Assembly (NCBI RefSeq): GCF_020410765.1
Contig: NZ_CP084541.1
Span: 4,545,001 to 4,609,000 of the forward strand
Source: Streptomyces marincola
Lineage (GTDB): Bacteria; Actinomycetota; Actinomycetes; Streptomycetales; Streptomycetaceae
DNA length: 64,000 nt
Direction: 5' to 3'
Shown: positions 16,291-24,759 of the stretch, one piece after another
Position numbering within the stretch: position 1 is the first letter of the stretch
Layout of the letters: each line of letters opens with the position of its first letter
Notes under the pieces: model-generated
Databases searched by the model: none
Seen by the model: the letters and a program-made list of their open reading frames with translations, nothing else
What the model was told of the DNA's origin: nothing
Translations under genes and position numbers: made by a program

Positions 16291-17340
16291 GTCGGCCGGG
16301 AACTTGTCTGCCTGCCTCCTGTTGGGCTTTGTCCCGGTCCCGGTCCCGGTGGTCCGGGGGGTGGGGTTGCCTTGGTGCGTGTCGTGGGGGGTGGTTTGTG
16401 CGGGTTGCTGTGCGGTTGGTCTCGGTTTTCGTGTCGGGTTGTGCTTGTTTTTGGTTTTTCGGGTGTGTCGGTGGCTGGTGGTGGGGTGGGTGGGCCTGCC
16501 GGTCGCGAGGTGGGGACGCGCCCTGGATTGTCGGGGTGGCGTCTCGCGACCGGCGGGCTTGTTGTGCGTGCCGTTGCCGTCACGTGTTGCACAGCCGGTC
16601 CTTCGCACCACGTACCGCTTCCGGGTGGTGGTTTCGGGTCCGGTTGCCGGGGAGCTGGTCGCCGTCGGCCAGTGGGCGCCGTGGCCGGGGGGACTGTCCC
16701 CGTTCGGAGGAGAAGACGGGACCGGCGAGTTCGGGGGGCGCGTCCGGGCGGGTGCCGCCCGTGGGAGGTCGATGCGTTCCGGTGTTGTGTCGCCGTGGCC
16801 CGTGAGCGGGTGGAGGGCAACTGGTCCTCCCAGCTGACCGGTTGCCTGCGGTAGCCGCTCGTTGTCGTGCTCACTCGTCGGTGGTCATGGGCTTCCTTTC
16901 TGTTTTTGCGGTGTTCGGGCCTTTGGCTCCCCTTGCGGGCCCGGTGGGTATGACACTAGGGGAATGGTTACGGAGAGTGAACGGCGTGTGGGGGTGGTGA
17001 GGGGCGCGCGGGTGCGGGGCGCGCGCGGTGGGGTCTCTCGGCCGTACGGGGCGGCGGGAGCGGGCCCGTGCGGCGGGCCGCCGTCGGCGGCGGTCACGAT
17101 CGCCACGTGGCGCGGTCGCCCCCGCGCAAGGCCGCGGGCCGCCCCGCGCCCCCGCACGACTCGGGCACCTCTCGCGGGCGACCCCACGCGGACGGACCCA
17201 TGTTGGAGACCCATGCGGACGGACCCGGCCGAGCGGGCGCCCGCCGCCGCGAGGCCGCTCCTGTCCCCCTCGCGGATGACCCGCGTTCGCCCTGATGTAC
17301 CCCTTTCAGGTGGCGACCCGCTCACATGAGCTGAACTGGA
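16291..17340. other. Non-coding, strand-skewed 1-kb stretch
   Basis: No convincing gene is seen. From about 16300 to 16900 the plus strand is strikingly rich in G and T with few A; the complementary frames are open but give low-complexity Pro/Thr/Arg sequence. It contains a 12-bp inverted repeat (16498-16554) and, on the minus strand, a good ribosome site with an ATG at 16888 that meets TGA after five codons. From 17040 to 17340 the DNA is GC-rich with a 13-nt direct repeat (GCGGACGGACCC near 17188 and 17215). It looks like decayed accessory DNA joined to the NUDIX remnant. Confidence 0.55.
16498..16554. repeat. 12-bp perfect inverted repeat with 33-nt spacer
   Basis: GCCGGTCGCGAG (16498-16509) and CTCGCGACCGGC (16543-16554). 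Flanking bases extend the possible stem by a few pairs with one G-T. No gene ends nearby, so a terminator role is not obvious. Confidence 0.8.
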
Positions 17341-17367
17341 CACAGGCGAGAGAAGACGGCACCATCA

Positions 17368-17395
17368 GATGAGCGTTCATCCGGTCGGATGAGCG
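17368..17395. promoter_or_regulatory. Overlapping direct and inverted repeats before pckG
   Basis: GATGAGCG occurs at 17368-17375 and 17388-17395, starts 20 bp apart (about two helical turns). Interleaved are the palindromes GATGA-N4-TCATC (17368-17381) and CATCCG-GT-CGGATG (17378-17391). This is 30-58 bp before the pckG start and looks like a regulator-binding region. Confidence 0.5.
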
Positions 17396-17425
17396 TGCAC
17401 GTACCCTCGAACCTCTGGAGCGAAC

Positions 17426-19282
17426 GTGACGCCGACTCCAGCCCCCGTCACCGCCCACGCGCCCACCCGCCACGAGAAGCTCCTCGCGTGGGTGGCGGAG
17501 ATCGCCGAACTGACCCAGCCGGAGGAGGTGGTCTGGTGCGACGGCTCCCAGGAGGAATACGACCGCTTGTGCGCGCGGCTCGTCGACCGGGGCACCTTCG
17601 TCCGGCTCGACCCGGCGAAGCGGCCGGGCTCCTACTACGCCGCCTCCGACCCGACCGATGTCGCCCGTGTGGAGGACCGTACCTACATCTGCTCGGAGCG
17701 GCCCGAGGACGCCGGGCCCACCAACAACTGGCTCGACCCCGCCGACATGCGGGAGGCGTTCACGGGCCGTGCCGGCCTGTTCCGCGGCGCGATGCGCGGG
17801 CGGACCATGTACGTCGTGCCGTTCTGCATGGGCCCGCTCGGCTCACCGCTCTCCGCGCTCGGCGTGGAGATCACCGACTCCGCGTATGTCGCCGTCGCCA
17901 TGCGCACCATGACCAGGATGGGCCGCGCCGTCCTGGACGAACTGGGCGAGGACGGGGCGTTCGTCAGGGCCGTCCACTCCGTCGGCGCCCCTCTCGCGCC
18001 CGGTGAGCGGGACGTTCCCTGGCCGTGCAACCCGGTCAAGTACATCTCGCACTTCCCCGAGACCCGGGAGATCTGGTCGTTCGGCTCCGGTTACGGCGGC
18101 AATGCGCTGCTGGGCAAGAAGTGCTACGCGCTGCGCATCGCGTCCGTGATGGCGCGCGACGAGGGCTGGCTGGCCGAGCACATGCTGATCCTCAAGCTCA
18201 CGCCGCCCGAAGGCGAACCCCGTTACGTGGCCGCTGCGTTCCCCTCGGCCTGCGGGAAGACGAACCTCGCCATGCTGGCCCCCACACTGCCCGGCTGGCG
18301 GGTGGAGACGGTCGGCGACGACATCGCCTGGATGCGGTTCGGCGACGACGGACGGTTGCGCGCGATCAACCCGGAGGCCGGGTTCTTCGGCGTCGCGCCG
18401 GGAACGGGCGAGAACACCAACGCCAACGCGATGCGCACCCTGTGGGGCAACGCCGTCTTCACCAACGTCGCGCTCACCGACGACGGCGACGTGTGGTGGG
18501 AGGGCATGACCGAGGAGCCCCCCGCGCACCTCACCGACTGGCGCGGCAACGACTGGACCCCGCGGGCGGGTTCGCCGGCCGCCCACCCAAACGCCCGCTT
18601 CACCGTGCCCGCCGCGCAGTGCCCGACGATCGCGCCCGAGTGGGAGGACCCGGCGGGCGTGCCGATCTCCGCGATCCTGTTCGGTGGGCGCCGCGCCACG
18701 GCGGTGCCGCTGGTCACCGAGTCGCGCTCATGGCAGCACGGGGTCTTCCTCGGCGCGAACGTCGCCTCGGAGAAGACGGCCGCGGCCGAGGGCACGGTGG
18801 GCGAGCTGCGGCGCGACCCGTTCGCGATGCTGCCCTTCTGCGGCTACCACATGGGCGACTACTTCGCGCACTGGCTGCGGATGGGCGAGCGGGCGCCGGA
18901 CCCGGAGAAGCTGCCCCGGATCTACTACGTCAACTGGTTCAAGAAGGACGCCGACGGAACGTTCGTCTGGCCGGGTTTCGGCGAGAATGTCCGGGTGCTC
19001 AAGTGGATCGTCGAACGCCTCGACGGCCGGGCCGAAGGCGTGGAGACTCCCATCGGTACGGTTCCCGCGCCCGGGTCGCTCGACACCGGGGGACTCGGGC
19101 TGACGCCGCGCCAGCTGGCGTTCCTGCTCGAGGTCGACCTGGAGGTCTGGCGGCGTGAGGCCGCGCTCGTGCCCGACCACCTGAACACCTTCGGCGCCCG
19201 GTGCCCCGAGGAGCTGTGGACCGAGTACCGGTCCCTCACCGACCGCTTGGACCGCGCGGAAAGGACAGCGCGCGCGGGCTGA
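17426..19282 (+). CDS. pckG: Phosphoenolpyruvate carboxykinase (GTP)
   Basis: Cytoplasmic, Mn-dependent interconversion of oxaloacetate plus GTP with PEP, CO2 and GDP; the gluconeogenic step from the TCA cycle. The 618-aa length fits the GTP-dependent class. The P-loop is PSACGKTNL (about 273-281) with the reactive cysteine C276, and the nucleotide-binding stretch NWFKKDADGTFVWPGFGENV lies near 508-527. GTG at 17426 has GGAG 6 nt upstream. It stands alone behind a repeat-rich regulatory region and ends at a hairpin shared with the convergent aminotransferase gene. Confidence 0.96.
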   Translation: MTPTPAPVTAHAPTRHEKLLAWVAEIAELTQPEEVVWCDGSQEEYDRLCARLVDRGTFVRLDPAKRPGSYYAASDPTDVARVEDRTYICSERPEDAGPTNNWLDPADMREAFTGRAGLFRGAMRGRTMYVVPFCMGPLGSPLSALGVEITDSAYVAVAMRTMTRMGRAVLDELGEDGAFVRAVHSVGAPLAPGERDVPWPCNPVKYISHFPETREIWSFGSGYGGNALLGKKCYALRIASVMARDEGWLAEHMLILKLTPPEGEPRYVAAAFPSACGKTNLAMLAPTLPGWRVETVGDDIAWMRFGDDGRLRAINPEAGFFGVAPGTGENTNANAMRTLWGNAVFTNVALTDDGDVWWEGMTEEPPAHLTDWRGNDWTPRAGSPAAHPNARFTVPAAQCPTIAPEWEDPAGVPISAILFGGRRATAVPLVTESRSWQHGVFLGANVASEKTAAAEGTVGELRRDPFAMLPFCGYHMGDYFAHWLRMGERAPDPEKLPRIYYVNWFKKDADGTFVWPGFGENVRVLKWIVERLDGRAEGVETPIGTVPAPGSLDTGGLGLTPRQLAFLLEVDLEVWRREAALVPDHLNTFGARCPEELWTEYRSLTDRLDRAERTARAG

Positions 19283-19289
19283 CGGGAAA

Positions 19290-19317
19290 GGGCCCCGCAC
19301 AATGGCGTGCGGGGCCC
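19290..19317. terminator. Hairpin between convergent pckG and aminotransferase genes
   Basis: GGGCCCCGCAC (19290-19300) pairs with GTGCGGGGCCC (19307-19317) around a 6-nt loop, 8 nt after the pckG stop. No T tract. Confidence 0.7.
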
Positions 19318-19356
19318 GCCCGCGCGAGCGGTGCCGCGCGCGGTCGGCGCCGGCGG

Positions 19357-20568
19357 TCAGTACTGGTTGTAGCCGTCGAGGAACGCGCCGATCCGCTCGA
19401 TGGCATCGGCGAGTTCACTGGCCTGCGGCAGGGTCACGATGCGGAAGTGGTCGGGCTCCGGCCAGTTGAAGCCCGTGCCGTGCACGATCATGATCTTCTC
19501 GGCCCGCAGCAGGTCGAGGACCATTTGCCGGTCGTCCTTGATCTTGTAGACCTTCGGGTCGAGCCGTGGGAACGCGTACAGCGCCCCCTTCGGCTTCACG
19601 CACGTCACGCCGGGGATGGCGGTCAGCATCTCGTAGGCGGTGTCGCGCTGCTCCAGGATGCGCCCGCCGGGCAGCACCAGTTGCTCGATCGACTGGCGCC
19701 CGAAGAGCGCCGCGGCCACGGCGTGCTGCGCCGGCACGTTGGCGCACAGCCGCATGTTGGCCAGGACGGTCAGGCCCTCGATGTAGTTGGCCGCGTGCTC
19801 CTTCGGCCCGCACACCGCGAGCCAGCCGCAGCGGAAGCCCGCGACCCGGTAGTTCTTCGAGAGCCCGTTGAACGTCAGCGTCAGCAGGTCGGGGGCGATC
19901 GCGGCGGTCGAGGTGTGGACCGCGTCGTCGTAGAGGATCCGGTCGTAGATCTCGTCGGAGCACAGCACGAGGCGGTGCCGCCGGGCGATCTCCGTCAGCT
20001 GCCGCAGCATCTCGGTGCTGTAGACCGCGCCGGTGGGGTTGTTCGGGTTGATCACGACCAGCGCCTTGGTGCGGTCGGTGATCTTGCGCTCGATGTCGGC
20101 GAGGTCCGGCATCCACTCGGACTGCTCGTCGCAGCGGTAGTGCACCGCGGTGCCGCCGGCCAGCGAGACGGACGCCGTCCACAGCGGGTAGTCGGGCGCG
20201 GGGACCAGGACCTCGTCGCCGTCGTCGAGCAGCGCCTGCATCGACATCTGGATCAGCTCGGAGACGCCGTTGCCCAGGTAGATGTCGTCGACCGAGAGCT
20301 GGATGCCCTTGGTCTGGTAGTGCTGCATCACCGCGCGCCGGGCGGAGAGCAGCCCCTTGGCATCACCGTAGCCGTGCGCGGAGCCGACGTTGCGGAGGAT
20401 GTCCTCAAGGATCTCCGGCGGGCAGTCGAACCCGAAGGCCGCGGGGTTGCCGGTGTTCAGCTTGAGGATGCGGTGGCCCGCCGCTTCGAGCCGCTGCGCC
20501 TCTTCGAGCACGGGGCCGCGGATCTCGTAGCAGACGTTGGCGAGCTTGGCCGACTGGATCACCTGCAT
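19357..20568 (-). CDS. PLP aminotransferase, alanine-transaminase type
   Basis: A 403-aa fold-type I aminotransferase. The PLP lysine is K238 in NGLSKNYRVAGFRCGW; NPNNPTGAVY (near 174-183) and SDEIYDRILY (near 204) are the family motifs. The N-terminal pattern RGPVLEEAQRLEAAGHRILKLNTGNPAAFGF is that of the AlaA/AlaT-like group that makes alanine from pyruvate and glutamate, so that role is likely though not proven. The ATG at 20568 follows AAGGTGG. It converges on pckG; just upstream is the end of a TetR gene in the same direction, with 68 bp between. Confidence 0.88.
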   Translation of the reverse strand: MQVIQSAKLANVCYEIRGPVLEEAQRLEAAGHRILKLNTGNPAAFGFDCPPEILEDILRNVGSAHGYGDAKGLLSARRAVMQHYQTKGIQLSVDDIYLGNGVSELIQMSMQALLDDGDEVLVPAPDYPLWTASVSLAGGTAVHYRCDEQSEWMPDLADIERKITDRTKALVVINPNNPTGAVYSTEMLRQLTEIARRHRLVLCSDEIYDRILYDDAVHTSTAAIAPDLLTLTFNGLSKNYRVAGFRCGWLAVCGPKEHAANYIEGLTVLANMRLCANVPAQHAVAAALFGRQSIEQLVLPGGRILEQRDTAYEMLTAIPGVTCVKPKGALYAFPRLDPKVYKIKDDRQMVLDLLRAEKIMIVHGTGFNWPEPDHFRIVTLPQASELADAIERIGAFLDGYNQY

Positions 20569-20636
20569 GCCCGCCACCTTACGGCGGCCCACCGCGGCGC
20601 GCGCTGTGTTTTCGCCCACGCGGGTGGCCGTGCGGC

Positions 20637-21230
20637 TCAGCCCGGGTCCGCCGCGCCACGGGCCACCAGGCCGCTCGTCAGCGTTCTCGTCACGAGTGCG
20701 ACCGCTTCGTGCCGGGCCAGGCCCTCCTCGGTGATCGCCTCCCAGCCGGCGCTCATCAGGTACCACAGGGACCGGAAGAACCATTCGAGGCTGACGTCGG
20801 CGGCGAAGTAGCCCTCGGCCCTGCCGCGCGCGAACAGCATGGCCGCCGGGGTCTGCGCCCGTTCCCACAGCTCGCCGTCCCACTCCTCGTCGCCCAGCTG
20901 AGGCTCGGCGAACAGGAAGTCGACCCGGGGCCCGAGGTCGAACATCGCCGCCACCAGGCGCCCGAACGCCTCCGCGGGCGGCCCCTGGTCGAGCGCGGCG
21001 TCGGCCAGGGACCGGCGCGCGGCCTCCGCGCAGTCCTCGAACAGCGCACGCACCAGGGCCGCCCGGTCGGGGAAGTACCGGTGCAGCGTGCTGCGTCCCA
21101 CGTCGGCGGCTCTGGCCACGTCGCCGAGGGACGCCGTGCGGTCCTCGGCCAGCACGTCGATCGCGGCATCGAGAATCGCCCGCCGCGTGCGCGGCAGTGT
21201 GCCGGGTGCGGAGGAGGCAGTTTTCCCCAT
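20637..21230 (-). CDS. TetR-family transcriptional regulator
   Basis: A 197-aa dimeric repressor-type protein. The N-terminal HTH is in AILDAAIDVLAEDRTASLGD and VARAADVGRSTLHRYFPDRAALV, the classical TetR pattern; the remaining ~140 residues are the ligand-binding domain and match no family with a known inducer that I can name. It is divergent from two PH-domain membrane protein genes. A perfect 19-bp palindrome lies in that gap, 48 bp from its start and over the opposing start codon, which is its most likely operator. Confidence 0.92.
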   Translation of the reverse strand: MGKTASSAPGTLPRTRRAILDAAIDVLAEDRTASLGDVARAADVGRSTLHRYFPDRAALVRALFEDCAEAARRSLADAALDQGPPAEAFGRLVAAMFDLGPRVDFLFAEPQLGDEEWDGELWERAQTPAAMLFARGRAEGYFAADVSLEWFFRSLWYLMSAGWEAITEEGLARHEAVALVTRTLTSGLVARGAADPG

Positions 21231-21277
21231 GCCGGAATGGTAGGCCGAGAACGCGCCGTGACACAGAGGGGCCCTTC

Positions 21278-21296
21278 ATGGGACAGTGTGTCCCAT
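21278..21296. promoter_or_regulatory. 19-bp palindromic TetR operator covering a start codon
   Basis: ATGGGACAGTGTGTCCCAT, 8-bp arms around GTG. The last two bases are the A and T of the ATG of the PH-domain gene at 21295. A GTGACA -35-like box lies at 21258-21263. Confidence 0.75.
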
Positions 21297-21792
21297 GGTG
21301 AATCAAGACCTTCCCCTTCGGCCGCCTCGTCACCGCGTGGAACGGCGGGCCGTCCTGCTGTGGGTGGTCCGCGCGCTGAGCGCGCTGCTGCCGCTGGCCG
21401 CGGCGCTCACGGTCGTTCACCTCCTGTGGGCGGCGGCGCGGGGCTGGACGGGGCCGGCCCTGGTCGTCCTCGCGGTGGCCGGGCCCGTCTACGCGGTCGT
21501 CATGCCGCTGTGGCGGTACGCCGTCCACCGCTGGGAGGCGACGGACGACGCCGTCTACGCGGCCACCGGCTGGTTCGTGCGCGAGTGGCGCATCGCGCCC
21601 GTCTCCCGCATCCAGACCGTGGACACCGTGCGCGGCCCGGCCGAGCAACTGCTCGGCCTCGCCACGCTCACCGTCACCACCGCGTCCTCAAGCGGCGCCA
21701 TCCTCATCCGCGGCCTGGCGCCCGCCGTCGCGGCCGAGGCCGCGGAACGGCTCTCCGAGATCACCCGCCGCACGCCGGGGGACGCGACATGA
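21295..21792 (+). CDS. PH-domain membrane protein, YdbS-like
   Basis: A 165-aa protein with two membrane helices near the N-terminus (LWVVRALSALLPLAAALTVV and LVVLAVAGPVYAVVMPL) followed by a bacterial PH (bPH2) domain: WEATDDAVYAATGWFVREWR then VSRIQTVDTVRGPAEQLLGLATLTVTTA. The family was formerly DUF304. The ATG at 21295 lies in the TetR operator; GTG codons 9 nt before and 3 nt after are alternatives. It overlaps the next gene by ATGA. In Bacillus, the related YdbS/YdbT pair has been linked to resistance to certain antimicrobial peptides, so envelope defence is a reasonable but unproven idea. Confidence 0.85.
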   Translation: MVNQDLPLRPPRHRVERRAVLLWVVRALSALLPLAAALTVVHLLWAAARGWTGPALVVLAVAGPVYAVVMPLWRYAVHRWEATDDAVYAATGWFVREWRIAPVSRIQTVDTVRGPAEQLLGLATLTVTTASSSGAILIRGLAPAVAAEAAERLSEITRRTPGDAT

Positions 21793-23360
21793 GCGGCGCG
21801 GCGGACGGCCCGGAGGGCACCGGCGCGGCCGGTGCCGCGCCGGGGGCCGACGATCTCGCGCCAGGAGGCGACGATGCCGCGGCGGGCTGGCAGCGCCTGG
21901 ACGGGCGGATGATCCTCGCGGACGCCCTCCGCGTCGTGTGCGCCATGCTGCCCGGACTCGCCGCCCTGCTGGTCACCGGCTTCGACCCCGACCCGATGGC
22001 CATCGGGCCGCTGCTCGCGCTGGCCGGCTGGGGCCTGGCCGGCGCGATCGCCGACGTCGTCCGCTGGGCCACGACCCGCTACCGGATCACCGACGTGTAC
22101 GTCGAACGCCGCGCCGGCCTGTTCGTGCGCACCCACAGGTCCGTGCGCCGCGACCGCATCCGCAGCGTCGACACCGGCGCCCGCCTGCTCCAGCGGATCG
22201 CGGGGCTGCGCCGCGTCACCATCGGCGCGGGCCAGATGAACACCGCGGGAGAGGCCGCGCTCACCCTCGACTCCCTGTCGCGGCGCGACGCCGAGGCGCT
22301 GCGCCACCACCTCACCGGCGGCGGCCCCGAGCGGGAGACCGAGCCGATGGCCGCCTTCCAGTGGCGGTGGATCGTGTACAACGTGACCGGCGTCTGGGCC
22401 TTCGTCTCCGCCGCCGGTCTGATGTGGGGCGGCTACTTCACCGCGCAGTCCTTCGGCCTCGACCCCGGCGGCTGGGTGGGCTCGCTCGCCGACTGGGACG
22501 CGCTCGGCCCCGTCCGCACGGCCGCCGTCGCGTTCGCCGCCACCGCGCTGCTCGGCGCCGTCGGCATGGCCTTCTCCTTCGTGGCCGAGCACGCCCACTT
22601 CCGGCTCGACCGGGTTCCGGGGGAGCAGGGCACCGTGCTGCGCACGAGGCAGGGGCTGTTCAAGACCCGTGAGATCACCCGCGACGACCGCAGGCTGCGC
22701 GGCGTGACCGTCTCAGAACCGCTGCTGTGGCGCTGGATGGGCATGGCCGACACCACCGTCATCACCACCGGCCTCTCGGTGTGGAGCAGCAGTTCCTCCG
22801 TCCTGCCGCGCGGCCCGGTGCGCCTCGCGCGCCGTGTGGCCACCGAGGTGATCGGGGACCCGGCGCTCGGCGCGCCGCTGCGCGGGCACCCGGCCGCGGC
22901 GCTGCGCCGCAGGCTGCTGTGGGCCGTGCTGGTCGCGGCGGCGGGCGCGCTGCTGCTGGTTCCCGCGGGCGGCACCCGGTGGGCGCAGGCCCTCGCGGTG
23001 CTGCTGCCGCCGGCCCTCGGCCTCGCCTGCGCCGGCTACCTGGCGCTCGCGCACACCGTCGCGGGCGGCTATCTCGTGGTCAGGGCGGGCGCCATGACCC
23101 GCGCCACGTCCGCGCTGCGGCGGGACGCGGTCAGCGGCGTGCGGATCAGGCAGTCGGTGCTCCAGCGGCGGCTCGGCCTGGCGACCGTGTACGCGACGAC
23201 CGCGGCGGGCGACGGGGCGTACGCGGCGCGGGACATGGCGGCGGCCGAGGCCGTCGGGTTCGCGCAGGCCGCGCTGACCGGGCACGTCGAGCCGTTCCGC
23301 GCGGACGCGCAGCCGCCCGGGGACGCGGTGCCGAGCATGGCGGCGGCCGGCGCGGGGTAG
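21789..23360 (+). CDS. PH-domain membrane protein, YdbT-like
   Basis: A 523-aa membrane protein with three PH (bPH2) modules separated by helix pairs. The first module has YRITDVYVERRAGLFVRTHR and RDRIRSVDTGARLLQRIAGL, the second FRLDRVPGEQGTVLRTRQGLF, the third GGYLVVRAGAMTRATSALRR with VSGVRIRQSVLQRRLGL. Hydrophobic pairs lie near 45-80, 195-260 and 370-430. The repeated R-I-x-S/G-V-R/D motif is typical of the family. The ATG overlaps the previous stop (ATGA), so the two are coupled and probably form a complex, under the adjacent TetR regulator. Confidence 0.85.
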   Translation: MSGAADGPEGTGAAGAAPGADDLAPGGDDAAAGWQRLDGRMILADALRVVCAMLPGLAALLVTGFDPDPMAIGPLLALAGWGLAGAIADVVRWATTRYRITDVYVERRAGLFVRTHRSVRRDRIRSVDTGARLLQRIAGLRRVTIGAGQMNTAGEAALTLDSLSRRDAEALRHHLTGGGPERETEPMAAFQWRWIVYNVTGVWAFVSAAGLMWGGYFTAQSFGLDPGGWVGSLADWDALGPVRTAAVAFAATALLGAVGMAFSFVAEHAHFRLDRVPGEQGTVLRTRQGLFKTREITRDDRRLRGVTVSEPLLWRWMGMADTTVITTGLSVWSSSSSVLPRGPVRLARRVATEVIGDPALGAPLRGHPAAALRRRLLWAVLVAAAGALLLVPAGGTRWAQALAVLLPPALGLACAGYLALAHTVAGGYLVVRAGAMTRATSALRRDAVSGVRIRQSVLQRRLGLATVYATTAAGDGAYAARDMAAAEAVGFAQAALTGHVEPFRADAQPPGDAVPSMAAAGAG

Positions 23361-23407
23361 GGTCCTGGCCGGTCCCACGTCCCCGCGCCGCCTGTTCCGG
23401 AGCCGCC

Positions 23408-24676
23408 ATGGCCACGCCGCTCGACGCTCTCGCGGACGAGATCGTCGACCACCGCTTCAAAGGGCTGCCGCCGGACGCGGCGGGCCGCGCCGTTGGCGTG
23501 CTCGCGGCCGAGCGGCGCGACCTGTGGACCGGTGGCTTCACCACACCGGTCCTGACGCTGGCGGCCGAGGCTCTGGAGCACAACCTGGCCGCCGTGCAGA
23601 GCTTCGCCGACCGGCACGGCCTCGCCCTCGCCCCGCACGGCAAGACGACGATGGCCCCGCAGCTGTTCCAGCGGCAACTCGACCTCGGCGCCTGGGGCAT
23701 CACCGTGGCCGTGCCGCATCAGGCCCGCGTCGCGCGCGCGTTCGGAGTGGAACGGATCTTCCTGGCCAACGAGGTCGTGGACGCGCCCGCCCTCGCGTGG
23801 CTCGCGGGCGAGCTGGCCGCCGACCCGGCGTTCCGCTGCGTGACCTACGTGGACTCGGTGGCCGGGGTGGCGCTGATGGACGAGGCGCTGCGTGCGGCGG
23901 GCGCGCCGAGGCCGCTTGAGGTCGTCGTCGAACTCGGCGTGTCCGGCGGCCGTTCCGGCGTGCGGGACGAGGCCGGGGCGGCGGCGGTCGCGGACGCCGT
24001 CGCGGGCACGGGCACCCTGCGGCTGGCCGGGGTCGCCGGGTACGAGGGGGAGATTCCCGGAGCCGACGCCGCGTCCGTGCGCGCCTGGCTGGCCCGGCTG
24101 TCCGGACTCGCCGTCGCGTTCGACCGGGCGGGCCGGTTCGCCGGGGCGTCGGAGATCGTGGTCAGCGCGGGCGGCAGCGCCTGGTTCGACGTGGTGGCCG
24201 AGGCGTTCGGCGCGCTGCCCGAGCTGTCCCTGCCGGTGTGCCGGCTGCTGCGCTCGGGCGCCTACGTGAGCCACGACCACGGCAGGTACCGGGAGGTCAC
24301 GCCGTTCAACCGGGTGCCGGAGGAGGGTTCGCTGCGGCCGGCGTTCCGGCTGTGGACCCAGGTCGTGTCGCGGCCGGAACTCGGGCTCGCCCTGGTCAAC
24401 GCCGGCAAGCGGGACGTCTCCTACGACCTGGGCGCGCCCGAGGTCGTGGAGGTCCGCGACCGGGCGGGGCGGGTGCGCGGGGGCGGCGGGCTCGCGGTGG
24501 CCAGGCTCGCCGACCAGCACGCGTTCGTCACCGGAGCGGCGGACGAGGTGCCGGCGGTGGGCGACTGGGTGTCCCTCGGGCTCTCCCACCCCTGCACGGT
24601 CTTCGAGAAGTGGCCGCTGATCCCCCGGGTGGCGGGGGACGGCACGGTCACGGACTACATCCGCACGTTCTTCTGA
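23408..24676 (+). CDS. Amino-acid deaminase / D-serine dehydratase-like PLP enzyme
   Basis: A 422-aa fold-type III PLP enzyme: an alanine-racemase-like barrel followed by the D-serine-dehydratase-like C-terminal domain. The PLP lysine should be that of LAPHGKTTMAP (near residue 80); downstream are FLANEVVD, ELGVSGGRSGVR and VSAGGSAWF. The ending LSHPCTVFEKWPLI carries the His-Cys pair that binds a metal in this family. Close relatives act on D-amino acids (D-serine or D-threonine); the substrate here cannot be read. The gap after the PH-domain gene is 47 bp, so it may be co-transcribed. It converges on the chitinase gene. Confidence 0.82.
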   Translation: MATPLDALADEIVDHRFKGLPPDAAGRAVGVLAAERRDLWTGGFTTPVLTLAAEALEHNLAAVQSFADRHGLALAPHGKTTMAPQLFQRQLDLGAWGITVAVPHQARVARAFGVERIFLANEVVDAPALAWLAGELAADPAFRCVTYVDSVAGVALMDEALRAAGAPRPLEVVVELGVSGGRSGVRDEAGAAAVADAVAGTGTLRLAGVAGYEGEIPGADAASVRAWLARLSGLAVAFDRAGRFAGASEIVVSAGGSAWFDVVAEAFGALPELSLPVCRLLRSGAYVSHDHGRYREVTPFNRVPEEGSLRPAFRLWTQVVSRPELGLALVNAGKRDVSYDLGAPEVVEVRDRAGRVRGGGGLAVARLADQHAFVTGAADEVPAVGDWVSLGLSHPCTVFEKWPLIPRVAGDGTVTDYIRTFF

Positions 24677-24697
24677 CGGCCCGCGCGTCCTGCGCGG

Positions 24698-24721
24698 CGC
24701 TCCCGCGGCGCCGCGGGAGCG
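24698..24721. terminator. 24-bp palindrome between convergent deaminase and chitinase genes
   Basis: CGCTCCCGCGGC followed directly by its complement GCCGCGGGAGCG. It starts 22 nt after one stop codon and lies 39 nt from the other; probably bidirectional. Confidence 0.65.
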
Positions 24722-24759
24722 GGCGCCGCCGACCGGCCCCCGCCCCCGCGGTGCGCCGG

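Noticed and set aside
16862..17329. Plus-strand frame with an ATG at 16964 after an AT-rich patch
   Set aside because: The translation is Arg/Pro/Gly low complexity with no recognisable domain and no good ribosome site.
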